Assembly: GCA_900768785.1 (NCBI GenBank)
Contig: CAAGEG010000001.1
Location: 1 to 6,366 of the forward strand
Direction: 5' to 3'
Length of the DNA stretch: 6,366 nt
Origin: an uncultured Prevotella sp.
GTDB lineage: Bacteria > Bacteroidota > Bacteroidia > Bacteroidales > Bacteroidaceae
Shown piece after piece: positions 1-5,212 of this stretch. The notes below the pieces were generated by a model that was given only the letters and a program-made list of their open reading frames with translations, was not told the origin of the DNA and ran no database searches. The position numbers were made by a program, and so were the translations under genes. Positions within the stretch are counted from its first letter, which is position 1, and every line of letters starts with the position of its first letter.

Positions 1-301
1 CGTGACGGCAGACGCTTCTGGAAAGTAAACAATCTTGACCACATGAATTTTAATGCAATAGTAGGCAACCCGCCGTATCAGATAACAACAGAAAGAACCA
101 GTGATATGCCTATATATAATTACTTTATGGAAGTATCCTTTAAAATCTCGAAAAGGGTCACACTCATAACCCCTGCCCGTTATTTGTTTGATGCAGGAAA
201 GACACCTCATGAATGGAACCATAAAATACTTAATGATGAACATTTTAAGGTAATATGGTATAAAGCAAAAAGTACAGACGTTTTTCCAAATGTTGACATA
301 A

Positions 302-309
302 GGGGGGGG
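302..309 (+). repeat. Homopolymeric G8 tract inside the methyltransferase gene
   Basis: Eight consecutive Gs lie in an AT-rich gene, exactly where the reading frame breaks. Seven Gs (or ten) would keep the methyltransferase in frame; eight switch it to a stop 22 bases further on. Homopolymeric G tracts are known slipped-strand phase-variation sites in restriction-modification genes of other bacteria, for example the type IIG gene cj0031 of Campylobacter jejuni. Whether this tract varies in this organism cannot be seen from one sequence. Confidence 0.8.
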
Positions 310-1010
310 TATTGCTGTATGCTATCGAGATGAAAATTGTTCTTTTGGTAAGATTAGTTCTTTTACAGCTTATACAGAACTCAATGAAATCTATAGAAAG
401 GTTGTTTCTAACAATGAGGATTTTCTTCCATTAAGTGATATCATATATCCTCAAAACAAGTTTAATTTGAACAATCTTTATAAAGAATATCCACATTTAA
501 AAAGTAGAATTGGCAGCAACGGGAAAGAACGTCGTTTGACTACTTCAATTTTTGGATTTATTGAAATCTTCCATACTCAAAAAACACATATAAAAGATAT
601 TGAAATCATTGGTTTGATAAAAAATGCGAGAGAGTTTAGGTGGATAGATTCGTCATATATCGAGAATCATCCTTGTTTAGACAAATGGAAAGTCATAGTT
701 CCAAAAAGTAATGGTACTGGTGCTATAGGAGAAATACTATCAACTCCGATAATTGGAGAACCATTGATAGGCTATACGCAATCATTTATTGGTATTGGTA
801 GTTTTAATAAACAAACAGAAGCCATGGCTACTCTGAAATATGTCAAATCCAAATTTACCAGAACGTTACTTGGAATATTGAAAGTCACACAAGACAATAG
901 TAAGGAGACATGGCGTTTCGTGCCTCTTCAAGACTTCACTCCTCAAAGTGATATTGATTGGAATCAAAGCATAGCTGAAATTGATGCTCAACTATATAGA
1001 AAATACAATC

Positions 1011-1058
1011 TTAATAATGATGAGATTGACTTTATAGAGAGAATGATTAAGCCAATGG
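1011..1058 (+). repeat. 48-bp direct repeat, copy A (3' end of the methyltransferase gene)
   Basis: These 48 bases are identical to 2654-2701 in the same orientation. Here they encode the methyltransferase C-terminus NNDEIDFIERMIKPM and are followed by GAA TGA. The identity starts and ends sharply: the flanking bases differ on both sides. The repeat-to-repeat distance is 1643 bp and encloses the Fic gene. Confidence 0.95.
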
Positions 1059-1067
1059 AATGATAAA

Positions 1068-1099
1068 AACGAGGGCAAAATATGACATTTGCCCTCGTT
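1068..1099 (+). terminator. Hairpin terminator after the methyltransferase gene
   Basis: A perfect 12-bp stem (AACGAGGGCAAA / TTTGCCCTCGTT) with an 8-nt loop begins five bases after the methyltransferase stop codon. The run of Ts after it is weak, so termination efficiency is uncertain. It could also act on minus-strand transcripts leaving the Fic gene. Confidence 0.75.
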
Positions 1100-1152
1100 A
1101 TACAAATCATTATTTTCTGCATACCTTACTTCGTACCAATCATGTCTTTATG

Positions 1153-1302
1153 TTAAATATTTAGCCTTAATTTCATCATGGAAAGTTTAATATCTTTATT
1201 TTTAAAGTTCTTATGTTTTTCTATATATCCAGGCATTTTCTTTTTACATGCCCAAGTCTGAATTCAAATATTCTTTATCTTATACTTTTTTATTTTTGCC
1301 AT
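1153..1302 (-). other. Possible small decayed ORF downstream of the Fic gene
   Basis: On the minus strand, 15 bases after the Fic stop, an ATG at 1302-1300 opens a 49-codon frame (MAKIKKYKIKNI...) interrupted by one TGA at 1266-1264. It then continues in the same frame, with an internal ATG at 1236-1234 (MPGYIEKHKNFKNKDIK...), to a TAA at 1155-1153. The composition is rich in Lys, Asn and Ile, as random AT-rich DNA would give, and I recognise no family. It could be a broken small partner gene or chance. The rest of 1100-1317 shows nothing else I can support. Confidence 0.15.
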
Positions 1303-1317
1303 TTTCAAAATTCTATA

Positions 1318-2403
1318 TCAGTTTAAGTCATTCGTCTTAATCTCCCAATAACCATTTCTTTTGCCGTTTTTGCGCTCAATTATGCCTTTCCCTGTCAATT
1401 TTACTGTTATGCTTTTCACTGTTCTCTCGGATTTGCCTATATGAGTTGCTATTTCTTTTTGAGTGGCTTTAGGTTGTTCTCTCAGAAAGTTTAATACTGC
1501 GATTTCTTCCAAAGTGCAATCCAAAGTGCAAAAATTGCACTTTGGGACAGCATCGCCTGATAGGTTTGCACTTTGAATGTCATGAGTTGTAGTATTTTGA
1601 ACAAGCATTGTCCGGTTTCTTAATTCGTTATGTTCTGAAAGAATAAGATTTCTAAGGAACGTTACGATATATTCGGAAGTGGCATAAATACCTTTGCTCA
1701 AATTGTTGTAGTTGGCACGAACCAAAGCATTGCGGAAATACCATGAATGATTTGCAAACGCTTCGTTGCTTATATCAAAGCCGAATGTGCGCAGATATTT
1801 AATGGTAAATACAGCTGTTGTACGGGTGTTGCCCTCACCAAAAGGATGAATCTGCCATATTCCTGATATAAAATTTGCAATATGTATGATAGCGTCGTTG
1901 ATGTTCAAATCTTTATAGCTGAAATTCTTCTCTTGCAAAAAATCATATTCAAGGGTTTCACTTATACTCCCTGAACTGGCATAAAGAACTGTTTCTCCTC
2001 TAAGAACCCACTCTTTTTTTGTGATATTGTAATCTCTAATCTTTCCTGCGAATTTATATATACCATGGAACAGACGACGATGAATATTGATATACTCTAT
2101 AGGTGAAAAGGTGAAAGTCTTCTCTGATAAAATCTCGGCGATTCGTGCAGAAACCTTATCTGCTTCTTCCATTCTATCTTCAATATCGGCTCTAACCGTC
2201 TTTGACTGATAGTAACTGTCAATGAGTTGTTTGGCTTCTTCAATTGTAATGTCACCTTCAATATGTTGCCGGGCTGTTTGTATCAAATATTCAGACGGTT
2301 TCAAATCATCCACTGCCTGCAAACCAATGGCAGTTCGCCAAACATAGCCTTTTTCTTTTTTATGAGGCTCTCCTTGTCTTATATATTCTTCAAAATCTTT
2401 CAT
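1318..2403 (-). CDS. Fic family protein (probable AMP-transferase) with C-terminal winged helix
   Basis: This is a 361-residue Fic-domain protein. Most active Fic proteins transfer AMP from ATP to hydroxyl side chains of target proteins. The catalytic loop HPFGEGNTR is at residues 186-194, with His186 and the Gly191-Asn192-Arg194 phosphate-binding part intact; Thr replaces the usual second Gly. Upstream, residues 100-130 (FSPIEYINIHRRLFHGIYKFAGKIRDYNI) match the Fic core. Residues about 297-355 (EEIAVLNFL...ATQKEIATHIGKSERTVKSI...GKGIIERKNGKRNGYWEI) form a DNA-binding winged helix. I see no clear inhibitory S/TxxxE(G/N) motif, so it may be unregulated in cis or have a separate inhibitor. The first Met has no Shine-Dalgarno sequence, as is normal in this phylum. 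The gene lies alone between 48-bp direct repeats, pointing to an acquired cassette. Target proteins cannot be predicted. Confidence 0.92.
   Translation of the reverse strand: MKDFEEYIRQGEPHKKEKGYVWRTAIGLQAVDDLKPSEYLIQTARQHIEGDITIEEAKQLIDSYYQSKTVRADIEDRMEEADKVSARIAEILSEKTFTFSPIEYINIHRRLFHGIYKFAGKIRDYNITKKEWVLRGETVLYASSGSISETLEYDFLQEKNFSYKDLNINDAIIHIANFISGIWQIHPFGEGNTRTTAVFTIKYLRTFGFDISNEAFANHSWYFRNALVRANYNNLSKGIYATSEYIVTFLRNLILSEHNELRNRTMLVQNTTTHDIQSANLSGDAVPKCNFCTLDCTLEEIAVLNFLREQPKATQKEIATHIGKSERTVKSITVKLTGKGIIERKNGKRNGYWEIKTNDLN
1509..1575. repeat. Cluster of CAAAGTGCA direct and inverted repeats inside the Fic gene
   Basis: The 9-mer CAAAGTGCA or its complement occurs four times. A near-tandem 12-bp pair (CCAAAGTGCAAT / CCAAAGTGCAAA, 1509-1532) is followed by the complement at 1537-1544 and 1568-1575. 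The second and third copies form a perfect 11-bp inverted repeat (1521-1531 and 1535-1545) with a 3-nt loop. It encodes the linker between the Fic core and the winged helix, giving a cysteine-rich stretch CNFCTLDCTLEE (residues 289-300), where CTLD/CTLE reflects the 12-bp pair. Confidence 0.8.
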
Positions 2404-2413
2404 CGTCTAATGT

Positions 2414-2496
2414 TATTTATGCAAAAGATAATGTTCTTGAACACATAGAAAGCACGTCTTCTACTTCCCGAGTGCAGCCTATCTTATGCAAAGATA
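2414..2496 (-). repeat. Diverged copy of the 66-bp repeat element upstream of the Fic gene
   Basis: Read on the minus strand, TATCTTTGCATAAGATA begins at 2496 and a related TATCTTTTGCATAAATA begins at 2430, exactly 66 bases later, the same period as the array at 6093-6366. Between them the CTCGG, TAGAA and GCTTTCT blocks of the array unit recur in order with one small indel. This is one full diverged unit plus the start of a second, oriented toward the Fic gene. From memory, an interspersed element of similar sequence is common in Bacteroides intergenic regions; I could not check this. Confidence 0.75.
2489..2496 (-). promoter_or_regulatory. Putative -7 box for the Fic gene inside the 66-bp element
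   Basis: TATCTTTG on the minus strand fits the Bacteroidetes -7 consensus TAnnTTTG. No clear TTTG -33 box lies about 20 bases upstream. It would give a leader of roughly 75-80 nt before the Fic start at 2403. The promoter belongs to the repeat element, so Fic expression may depend on it. Confidence 0.45.
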
Positions 2497-2513
2497 CACA
2501 TCATTTTATTAAA

Positions 2514-2530
2514 ATGTGACATTGTTACAT
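2514..2530. promoter_or_regulatory. Operator-like near-palindrome upstream of the Fic promoter
   Basis: ATGTGACATTGTTACAT is symmetric except for one mismatched pair and its central base (ATGTnACA and TGTnACAT half-sites). It sits where the -33 region of the Fic promoter at 2489-2496 would fall, so a bound regulator would be expected to affect that promoter. The regulator is unknown; the winged helix of Fic itself is one candidate. Chance symmetry in AT-rich DNA is possible. Confidence 0.25.
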
Positions 2531-2653
2531 TATTTACTTCAAATAAATTTAGGATATGTTCTCCATAAAGCATTAAAGATATCAATAGTAATAAATCATT
2601 GTGACTTATAATAACGACATAATGGTAAAGAACTATAAATTATTAAGTTTGTT

Positions 2654-2701
2654 TTAATAATGATGAGATTGACTTTATAGAGAGAATGATTAAGCCAATG
2701 G
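2654..2701 (+). repeat. 48-bp direct repeat, copy B (detached 3' end of a methyltransferase gene)
   Basis: Identical to 1011-1058. In the same frame it encodes NNDEIDFIERMIKPM followed by GTG TAA, a complete alternative C-terminus (KPMV instead of KPME). The frame is closed upstream by a stop at 2644-2646, so it is a remnant and not a gene. It is followed 14 bases later by a terminator, suggesting it is the older or a paralogous 3' end of the restriction-modification gene. Confidence 0.93.
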
Positions 2702-2715
2702 TGTAAACAAAGAAT

Positions 2716-2749
2716 AAGTCCCGAAACGTTTGTAAGCGGTTCGGGACTT
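2716..2749. terminator. Probable bidirectional hairpin terminator
   Basis: A 10-bp stem (AAGTCCCGAA / TTCGGGACTT) encloses a 14-nt loop. The plus strand continues TTATTATTTG and the minus strand continues ATTCTTTG, both moderately T-rich. It lies after the detached methyltransferase 3' end on the plus strand and 66 bases beyond the stop of the TlpA-like gene on the minus strand, so it can serve both converging units. Confidence 0.7.
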
Positions 2750-2815
2750 TATTATTTGTGTCTTGTGCCATTATGGCAACTCTTCGTTTTTAAGTTGATT
2801 GATGTCTGAAGAATG

Positions 2816-3385
2816 TCAGTCAAGCCTTTCGGCAACGAATGCTTGTAATTCCTCACCTCGTAAATCTGTTGCCAAAATGACACCTTTGTTATCTACAATT
2901 ATTGTATAAGGAATACTATTTACATCAAATTGTCTTGCTGCCGTATTCTCCCAACCATTTAAATCGGAAAGTTGAAGCCATTTTATTCCTAATGATTCTA
3001 TAGCCGTTTCCCATTGTTGCCTATCTTGATCAAGCGAAACTCCAAGAATGCCAAGACCTTTGTCATGATACATATTATATATGTTGACGAGGTTTGGCAT
3101 TTCTTTTCTGCAAGGACCGCACCAACTTGCCCAAAAATCTATTATGGTAATCTTGTTTTCAGCAAATACATTCTCTGCAGAAACAATATTCCCATTTATG
3201 TCTGGCAAAGAGAACTTTACAATTATTTCGTTGCTATTTTGTATTTGCGTGCTATTATCAACAGTGGTGTTGTTTGTTTTTGATTTACCACATGACAGAA
3301 ACAATACACCACATATGCAGCATATAGATACTATAGCAGCGGTTACAGTTCTTTTAGACAAGATACTGGGAACTGATACTTTCAT
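2816..3385 (-). CDS. TlpA/ResA-like thiol-disulfide oxidoreductase, predicted lipoprotein
   Basis: This is a 189-residue thioredoxin-fold protein of the periplasmic TlpA/ResA type. Residues 1-31 look like a lipoprotein signal (basic start with Lys11-Arg12, hydrophobic core 16-30), ending LFLSC with Cys32 as the probable lipidated residue, followed by an Asn/Thr-rich linker (35-52). The redox motif WCGPC is at 88-92 within IIDFWASWCGPCRKEMP, and the cis-Pro is Pro159 in SIPYT. Family members usually reduce disulfides in exported proteins or haem-handling partners, acting outside the cytoplasmic membrane; the substrate here is unknown. The start lies 32 bases inside the 3' end of prs. It is the only Met before the active site and the only start that keeps the signal peptide, so overlap and translational coupling are likely. 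It is the last gene of the minus-strand operon. Confidence 0.92.
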   Translation of the reverse strand: MKVSVPSILSKRTVTAAIVSICCICGVLFLSCGKSKTNNTTVDNSTQIQNSNEIIVKFSLPDINGNIVSAENVFAENKITIIDFWASWCGPCRKEMPNLVNIYNMYHDKGLGILGVSLDQDRQQWETAIESLGIKWLQLSDLNGWENTAARQFDVNSIPYTIIVDNKGVILATDLRGEELQAFVAERLD

Positions 3386-4292
3386 TGTTTACAACTCTTT
3401 TAATAGTTTCTGCGAACATGTCTGCTACTGACAATTGTTTCACTTTTGCACATCTGTTAGAGTAAGGAATAGAGTCTGTAAATACTATTTCTTCAAGAGA
3501 AGAGTTTTGAACACGTTCGCTGGCCGGTCCGCTCATTACACAATGAGAGGCACAAGCTCTAACACTTTTTGCTCCGGCTGCCTTCATAATATCGGCTGCC
3601 TTAGTTATTGTGCCTGCCGTATCTACCATATCATCTATTATAACGACATTTTTGCCTTCCACATCTCCAATAATTTGCATGCTCTCTACAACGTTTGCCT
3701 TAGCGCGTGTTTTGTTACAAAGGACAAGTGGACATCCAAAATATTTGGCGTAAGTATTAGCTCGCTTACTTCCACCTACATCCGGAGAGGCAATAGCAAG
3801 ATCTTCAAGTTTTAGACTTTGTAGATATGGCAATATTACACCTGATGCATAAAGGTGGTCAACAGGTACATTGAAAAATCCTTGTATTTGGTCTGCATGA
3901 AGATCCATTGTAATAAGTCTGTCAATACCGGCTACACTCAATATGTCGGCAACAAGTTTGGCTCCTATACTAACACGAGGTTTGTCTTTACGATCCTGAC
4001 GCGCCCAACCGAAATAAGGTACTACAGCATTAATAGTTTTTGCAGATGCACGTTTAGCAGCATCTATCATTAGTAGCAGTTCCATAAGATTGTCTGAGTT
4101 CGGGAACGTGCTTTGTACGAGAAATACATCACGACCGCGTATTGATTCCTCATAAGAAACAGCAAATTCTCCGTCAGAGAATTTTGTAATCAGCAGATTG
4201 CCCAGCTTACATCCAAGACTTTGGCAAATTTTCTCTGCAAGGTATCTGGTGCTTGTACCTGAGAATACCATAAAAGAGTTGCTTTCACTCAT
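3354..4292 (-). CDS. prs: Ribose-phosphate pyrophosphokinase (PRPP synthetase)
   Basis: The enzyme makes 5-phosphoribosyl 1-diphosphate from ribose 5-phosphate and ATP in the cytoplasm, feeding purine, pyrimidine, NAD, His and Trp synthesis. At 312 residues it has normal class I length. Visible motifs are the flexible-loop region YFGWARQDRK (93-102), the metal/ATP-binding DLHADQIQGFF (130-140, His132), the catalytic Lys-x-Arg at 194-196 (NKTRAK), and the PRPP-binding loop VVIIDDMVDTAGT (216-228). The C-terminal SIPYSNRCAKVKQLSVADMFAETI is also typical. The start at 4292 follows the upstream stop after 27 bases, indicating cotranscription with the ThiE-like gene. Its last 32 bases overlap the TlpA-like gene. 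Nothing looks damaged. Confidence 0.98.
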   Translation of the reverse strand: MSESNSFMVFSGTSTRYLAEKICQSLGCKLGNLLITKFSDGEFAVSYEESIRGRDVFLVQSTFPNSDNLMELLLMIDAAKRASAKTINAVVPYFGWARQDRKDKPRVSIGAKLVADILSVAGIDRLITMDLHADQIQGFFNVPVDHLYASGVILPYLQSLKLEDLAIASPDVGGSKRANTYAKYFGCPLVLCNKTRAKANVVESMQIIGDVEGKNVVIIDDMVDTAGTITKAADIMKAAGAKSVRACASHCVMSGPASERVQNSSLEEIVFTDSIPYSNRCAKVKQLSVADMFAETIKRVVNNESISSQYLV

Positions 4293-4319
4293 TGTGTAAT
4301 TATAATTTATGGTTGGTTT

Positions 4320-4916
4320 TTATGAAATGATTTTTTTTAGTTTCTCAAAATGGTTGATCAGTTCTTTGTAGTTCTGTTCATGCTGAATATTGAACTTGTT
4401 CCACAAGTCCTCACATATTACGACTCCTCCAAAGCCTAAATCCTTTGCCATTCTTACGTTGTCAAGATTGACACCTCCAAAGGCATAAACATGTTTGTCA
4501 ATAAGTCCGTTGTCAGAAGCACGTCTTAAATCTTCCATACTATATGAAAAGTGTTTGCCATCGTTGAAAGTGTTTGATAAAAACACGTATTCGGCTTTTT
4601 TCTTTAACTCTTTTAATCGGTCAATATGATAGCACGTGCGACTGAAATCGCCTTTGTATCCATTAGGTATTTGTGCATCTTCATCATCTATATGTATTCC
4701 GCCAAGTTTGTATTCGCTTTTCAAATAATAGTGATTGTGCACCATGATTTTTGTATAAACGTCATCTGGTAGTAGAGAAAGCAAACGTTCCGAATATACC
4801 GGAGATGCTTCGGGCTTGTTTAAGTGTAGTCTATCAAGCCCTTCTTCAAAAAGGGTTGTCAATATTTTATCTTCTTCAACGAAGAAGTTTGGCTGAGTCA
4901 TTAAGATGAGTTTCAT
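4320..4916 (-). CDS. Divergent thiamine-phosphate-synthase-like (ThiE/TenI fold) protein
   Basis: This 198-residue protein has the order of a ThiE/TenI TIM barrel: an N-terminal strand (KLILMTQP), LHLNKP at 30-35, a central GGIHI strand (72-76), YVFLS at 109-113 and VYAFGGVNLDNVRMAKDLGFGGVVI at 143-166. True ThiE joins HMP-pyrophosphate to thiazole phosphate. Here the QxRxK-type motif reads HLNKP, the NDR-type motif reads VHNHY, and GQxD reads DDED, so key substrate residues appear lost. I would not call it a working thiamine phosphate synthase. I chose the ATG at 4916 (MKLILMTQPNFF), which begins at the first barrel strand; an in-frame TTG at 4931 would add five residues with no support. It is first in the operon with prs, 27 bases apart. 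Its function is unknown. Confidence 0.85.
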   Translation of the reverse strand: MKLILMTQPNFFVEEDKILTTLFEEGLDRLHLNKPEASPVYSERLLSLLPDDVYTKIMVHNHYYLKSEYKLGGIHIDDEDAQIPNGYKGDFSRTCYHIDRLKELKKKAEYVFLSNTFNDGKHFSYSMEDLRRASDNGLIDKHVYAFGGVNLDNVRMAKDLGFGGVVICEDLWNKFNIQHEQNYKELINHFEKLKKIIS

Positions 4917-5015
4917 CGTTTGTCTTTTCAATACGAGAATTCAAGAAAATAATTAAACGTTTAGCTATATAGCATTTTAACGATTAATGTTTTCAATAAT
5001 ATTCGTTTGGTAATG

Positions 5016-5044
5016 CAAAGGTAAAAAAAATATATGTAAAACAA
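5016..5044 (-). promoter_or_regulatory. Putative promoter of the ThiE-like/prs/TlpA-like operon
   Basis: On the minus strand TACCTTTG (5023-5016) fits the Bacteroidetes -7 consensus TAnnTTTG, and a TTG (5044-5042) lies 18 bases upstream as a possible -33 element. It would give a leader of about 90 nt before the ATG at 4916. No riboswitch-like fold is evident in that leader, including no recognisable thiamine (THI) box. Confidence 0.5.
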
Positions 5045-5184
5045 TAAAAATGATAAATTAATTTGGCATATTTACAGTTAAGTACAATCTCTTTATATCC
5101 GAAGATTTGTTAGCATGCAGCTATATATTATTATATTATGATGTATTTTGGATATAATTCTTATATTCTTTTGATAATATTTCT

Positions 5185-5192
5185 TACTTTTG
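5185..5192 (+). promoter_or_regulatory. Putative -7 box for rsmA
   Basis: TACTTTTG matches TAnnTTTG and lies 20 bases before the rsmA ATG, implying a very short leader. TTTG sequences upstream (5147-5150 and 5170-5173) are not at the expected 19-21 base distance, so the -33 element is unclear. The divergent operon promoter lies about 160 bases away; the stretch between them is plain AT-rich DNA. Confidence 0.45.
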
Positions 5193-5212
5193 CAATCATA
5201 ATGTAATTAGTA

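Larger units (their letters stand above)
1..1063 (+). pseudogene. Eco57I-type N6-adenine DNA methyltransferase / restriction-modification protein, 5'-truncated by the window and frameshifted at a G8 tract
   Basis: This gene would encode an adenine-specific DNA methyltransferase of the Eco57I class, often a combined type IIG restriction-modification enzyme. Frame 1 is open from base 1, so the true start lies upstream and the ATG at 43 is internal. The catalytic NPPY motif is at bases 70-81 (GNPPYQ), followed by family-typical stretches (LITPARYLFDAG, LNDEHFKV, FPNVDIRGG). Frame 1 stops at 331-333, just after eight Gs at 302-309. Frame 2 continues as IAVCYRDE from 311 through a probable target-recognition region to the typical C-terminus SDIDWNQSIAEIDAQLY...ERMIKPME, stopping at 1061-1063. 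Removing one G joins both parts as DIRGGIAVCYRDE. The allele shown should be catalytically inactive or truncated. It may be phase-variable, a recent pseudogene, or a sequencing error. The family call is firm; the cleavage function is inferred. Confidence 0.85.
2404..2815. other. Intergenic region between the Fic gene and the TlpA-like gene
   Basis: This 412-bp non-coding stretch holds, from left to right, the diverged 66-bp element and putative Fic promoter (2414-2496), a near-palindrome (2514-2530), an AT-rich stretch with no recognisable gene or RNA (2531-2653), the second 48-bp repeat (2654-2701) and a terminator (2716-2749). A frame continuing upstream from the 48-bp repeat meets a stop at 2644-2646, so no larger part of a second methyltransferase survives here. 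Confidence 0.7.

Noticed and set aside
43..333. Stand-alone 96-residue methyltransferase starting at the ATG at 43
   Set aside because: The frame is open from base 1 and family members have sequence before this Met, so 43 is internal. The early stop comes from the G8 frameshift.
467..1063. Separate gene (specificity subunit) starting at a TTG at 467
   Set aside because: The frame is open back to 302 and joins the upstream methyltransferase once one G is removed. The TTG lies inside the continuous domain.
2227..2448. Plus-strand frame of 73 residues opposite the start of the Fic gene
   Set aside because: It is antisense to the conserved Fic N-terminus and its Phe-rich composition mirrors the Lys/Glu-rich complement.
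3014..4073. Several plus-strand open frames opposite the TlpA-like gene and prs
   Set aside because: They are antisense shadows of well-supported genes, with no domain resemblance.
4917..4931. TTG start five codons upstream for the ThiE-like protein
   Set aside because: The ATG at 4916 starts directly at the first barrel strand, and the extra residues (MKRQT) have no support.
4917..5212. Riboswitch (thiamine or purine type) in the divergent intergenic region
   Set aside because: I found no conserved THI-box or purine riboswitch sequence; the region is simple AT-rich DNA with promoter-like boxes.
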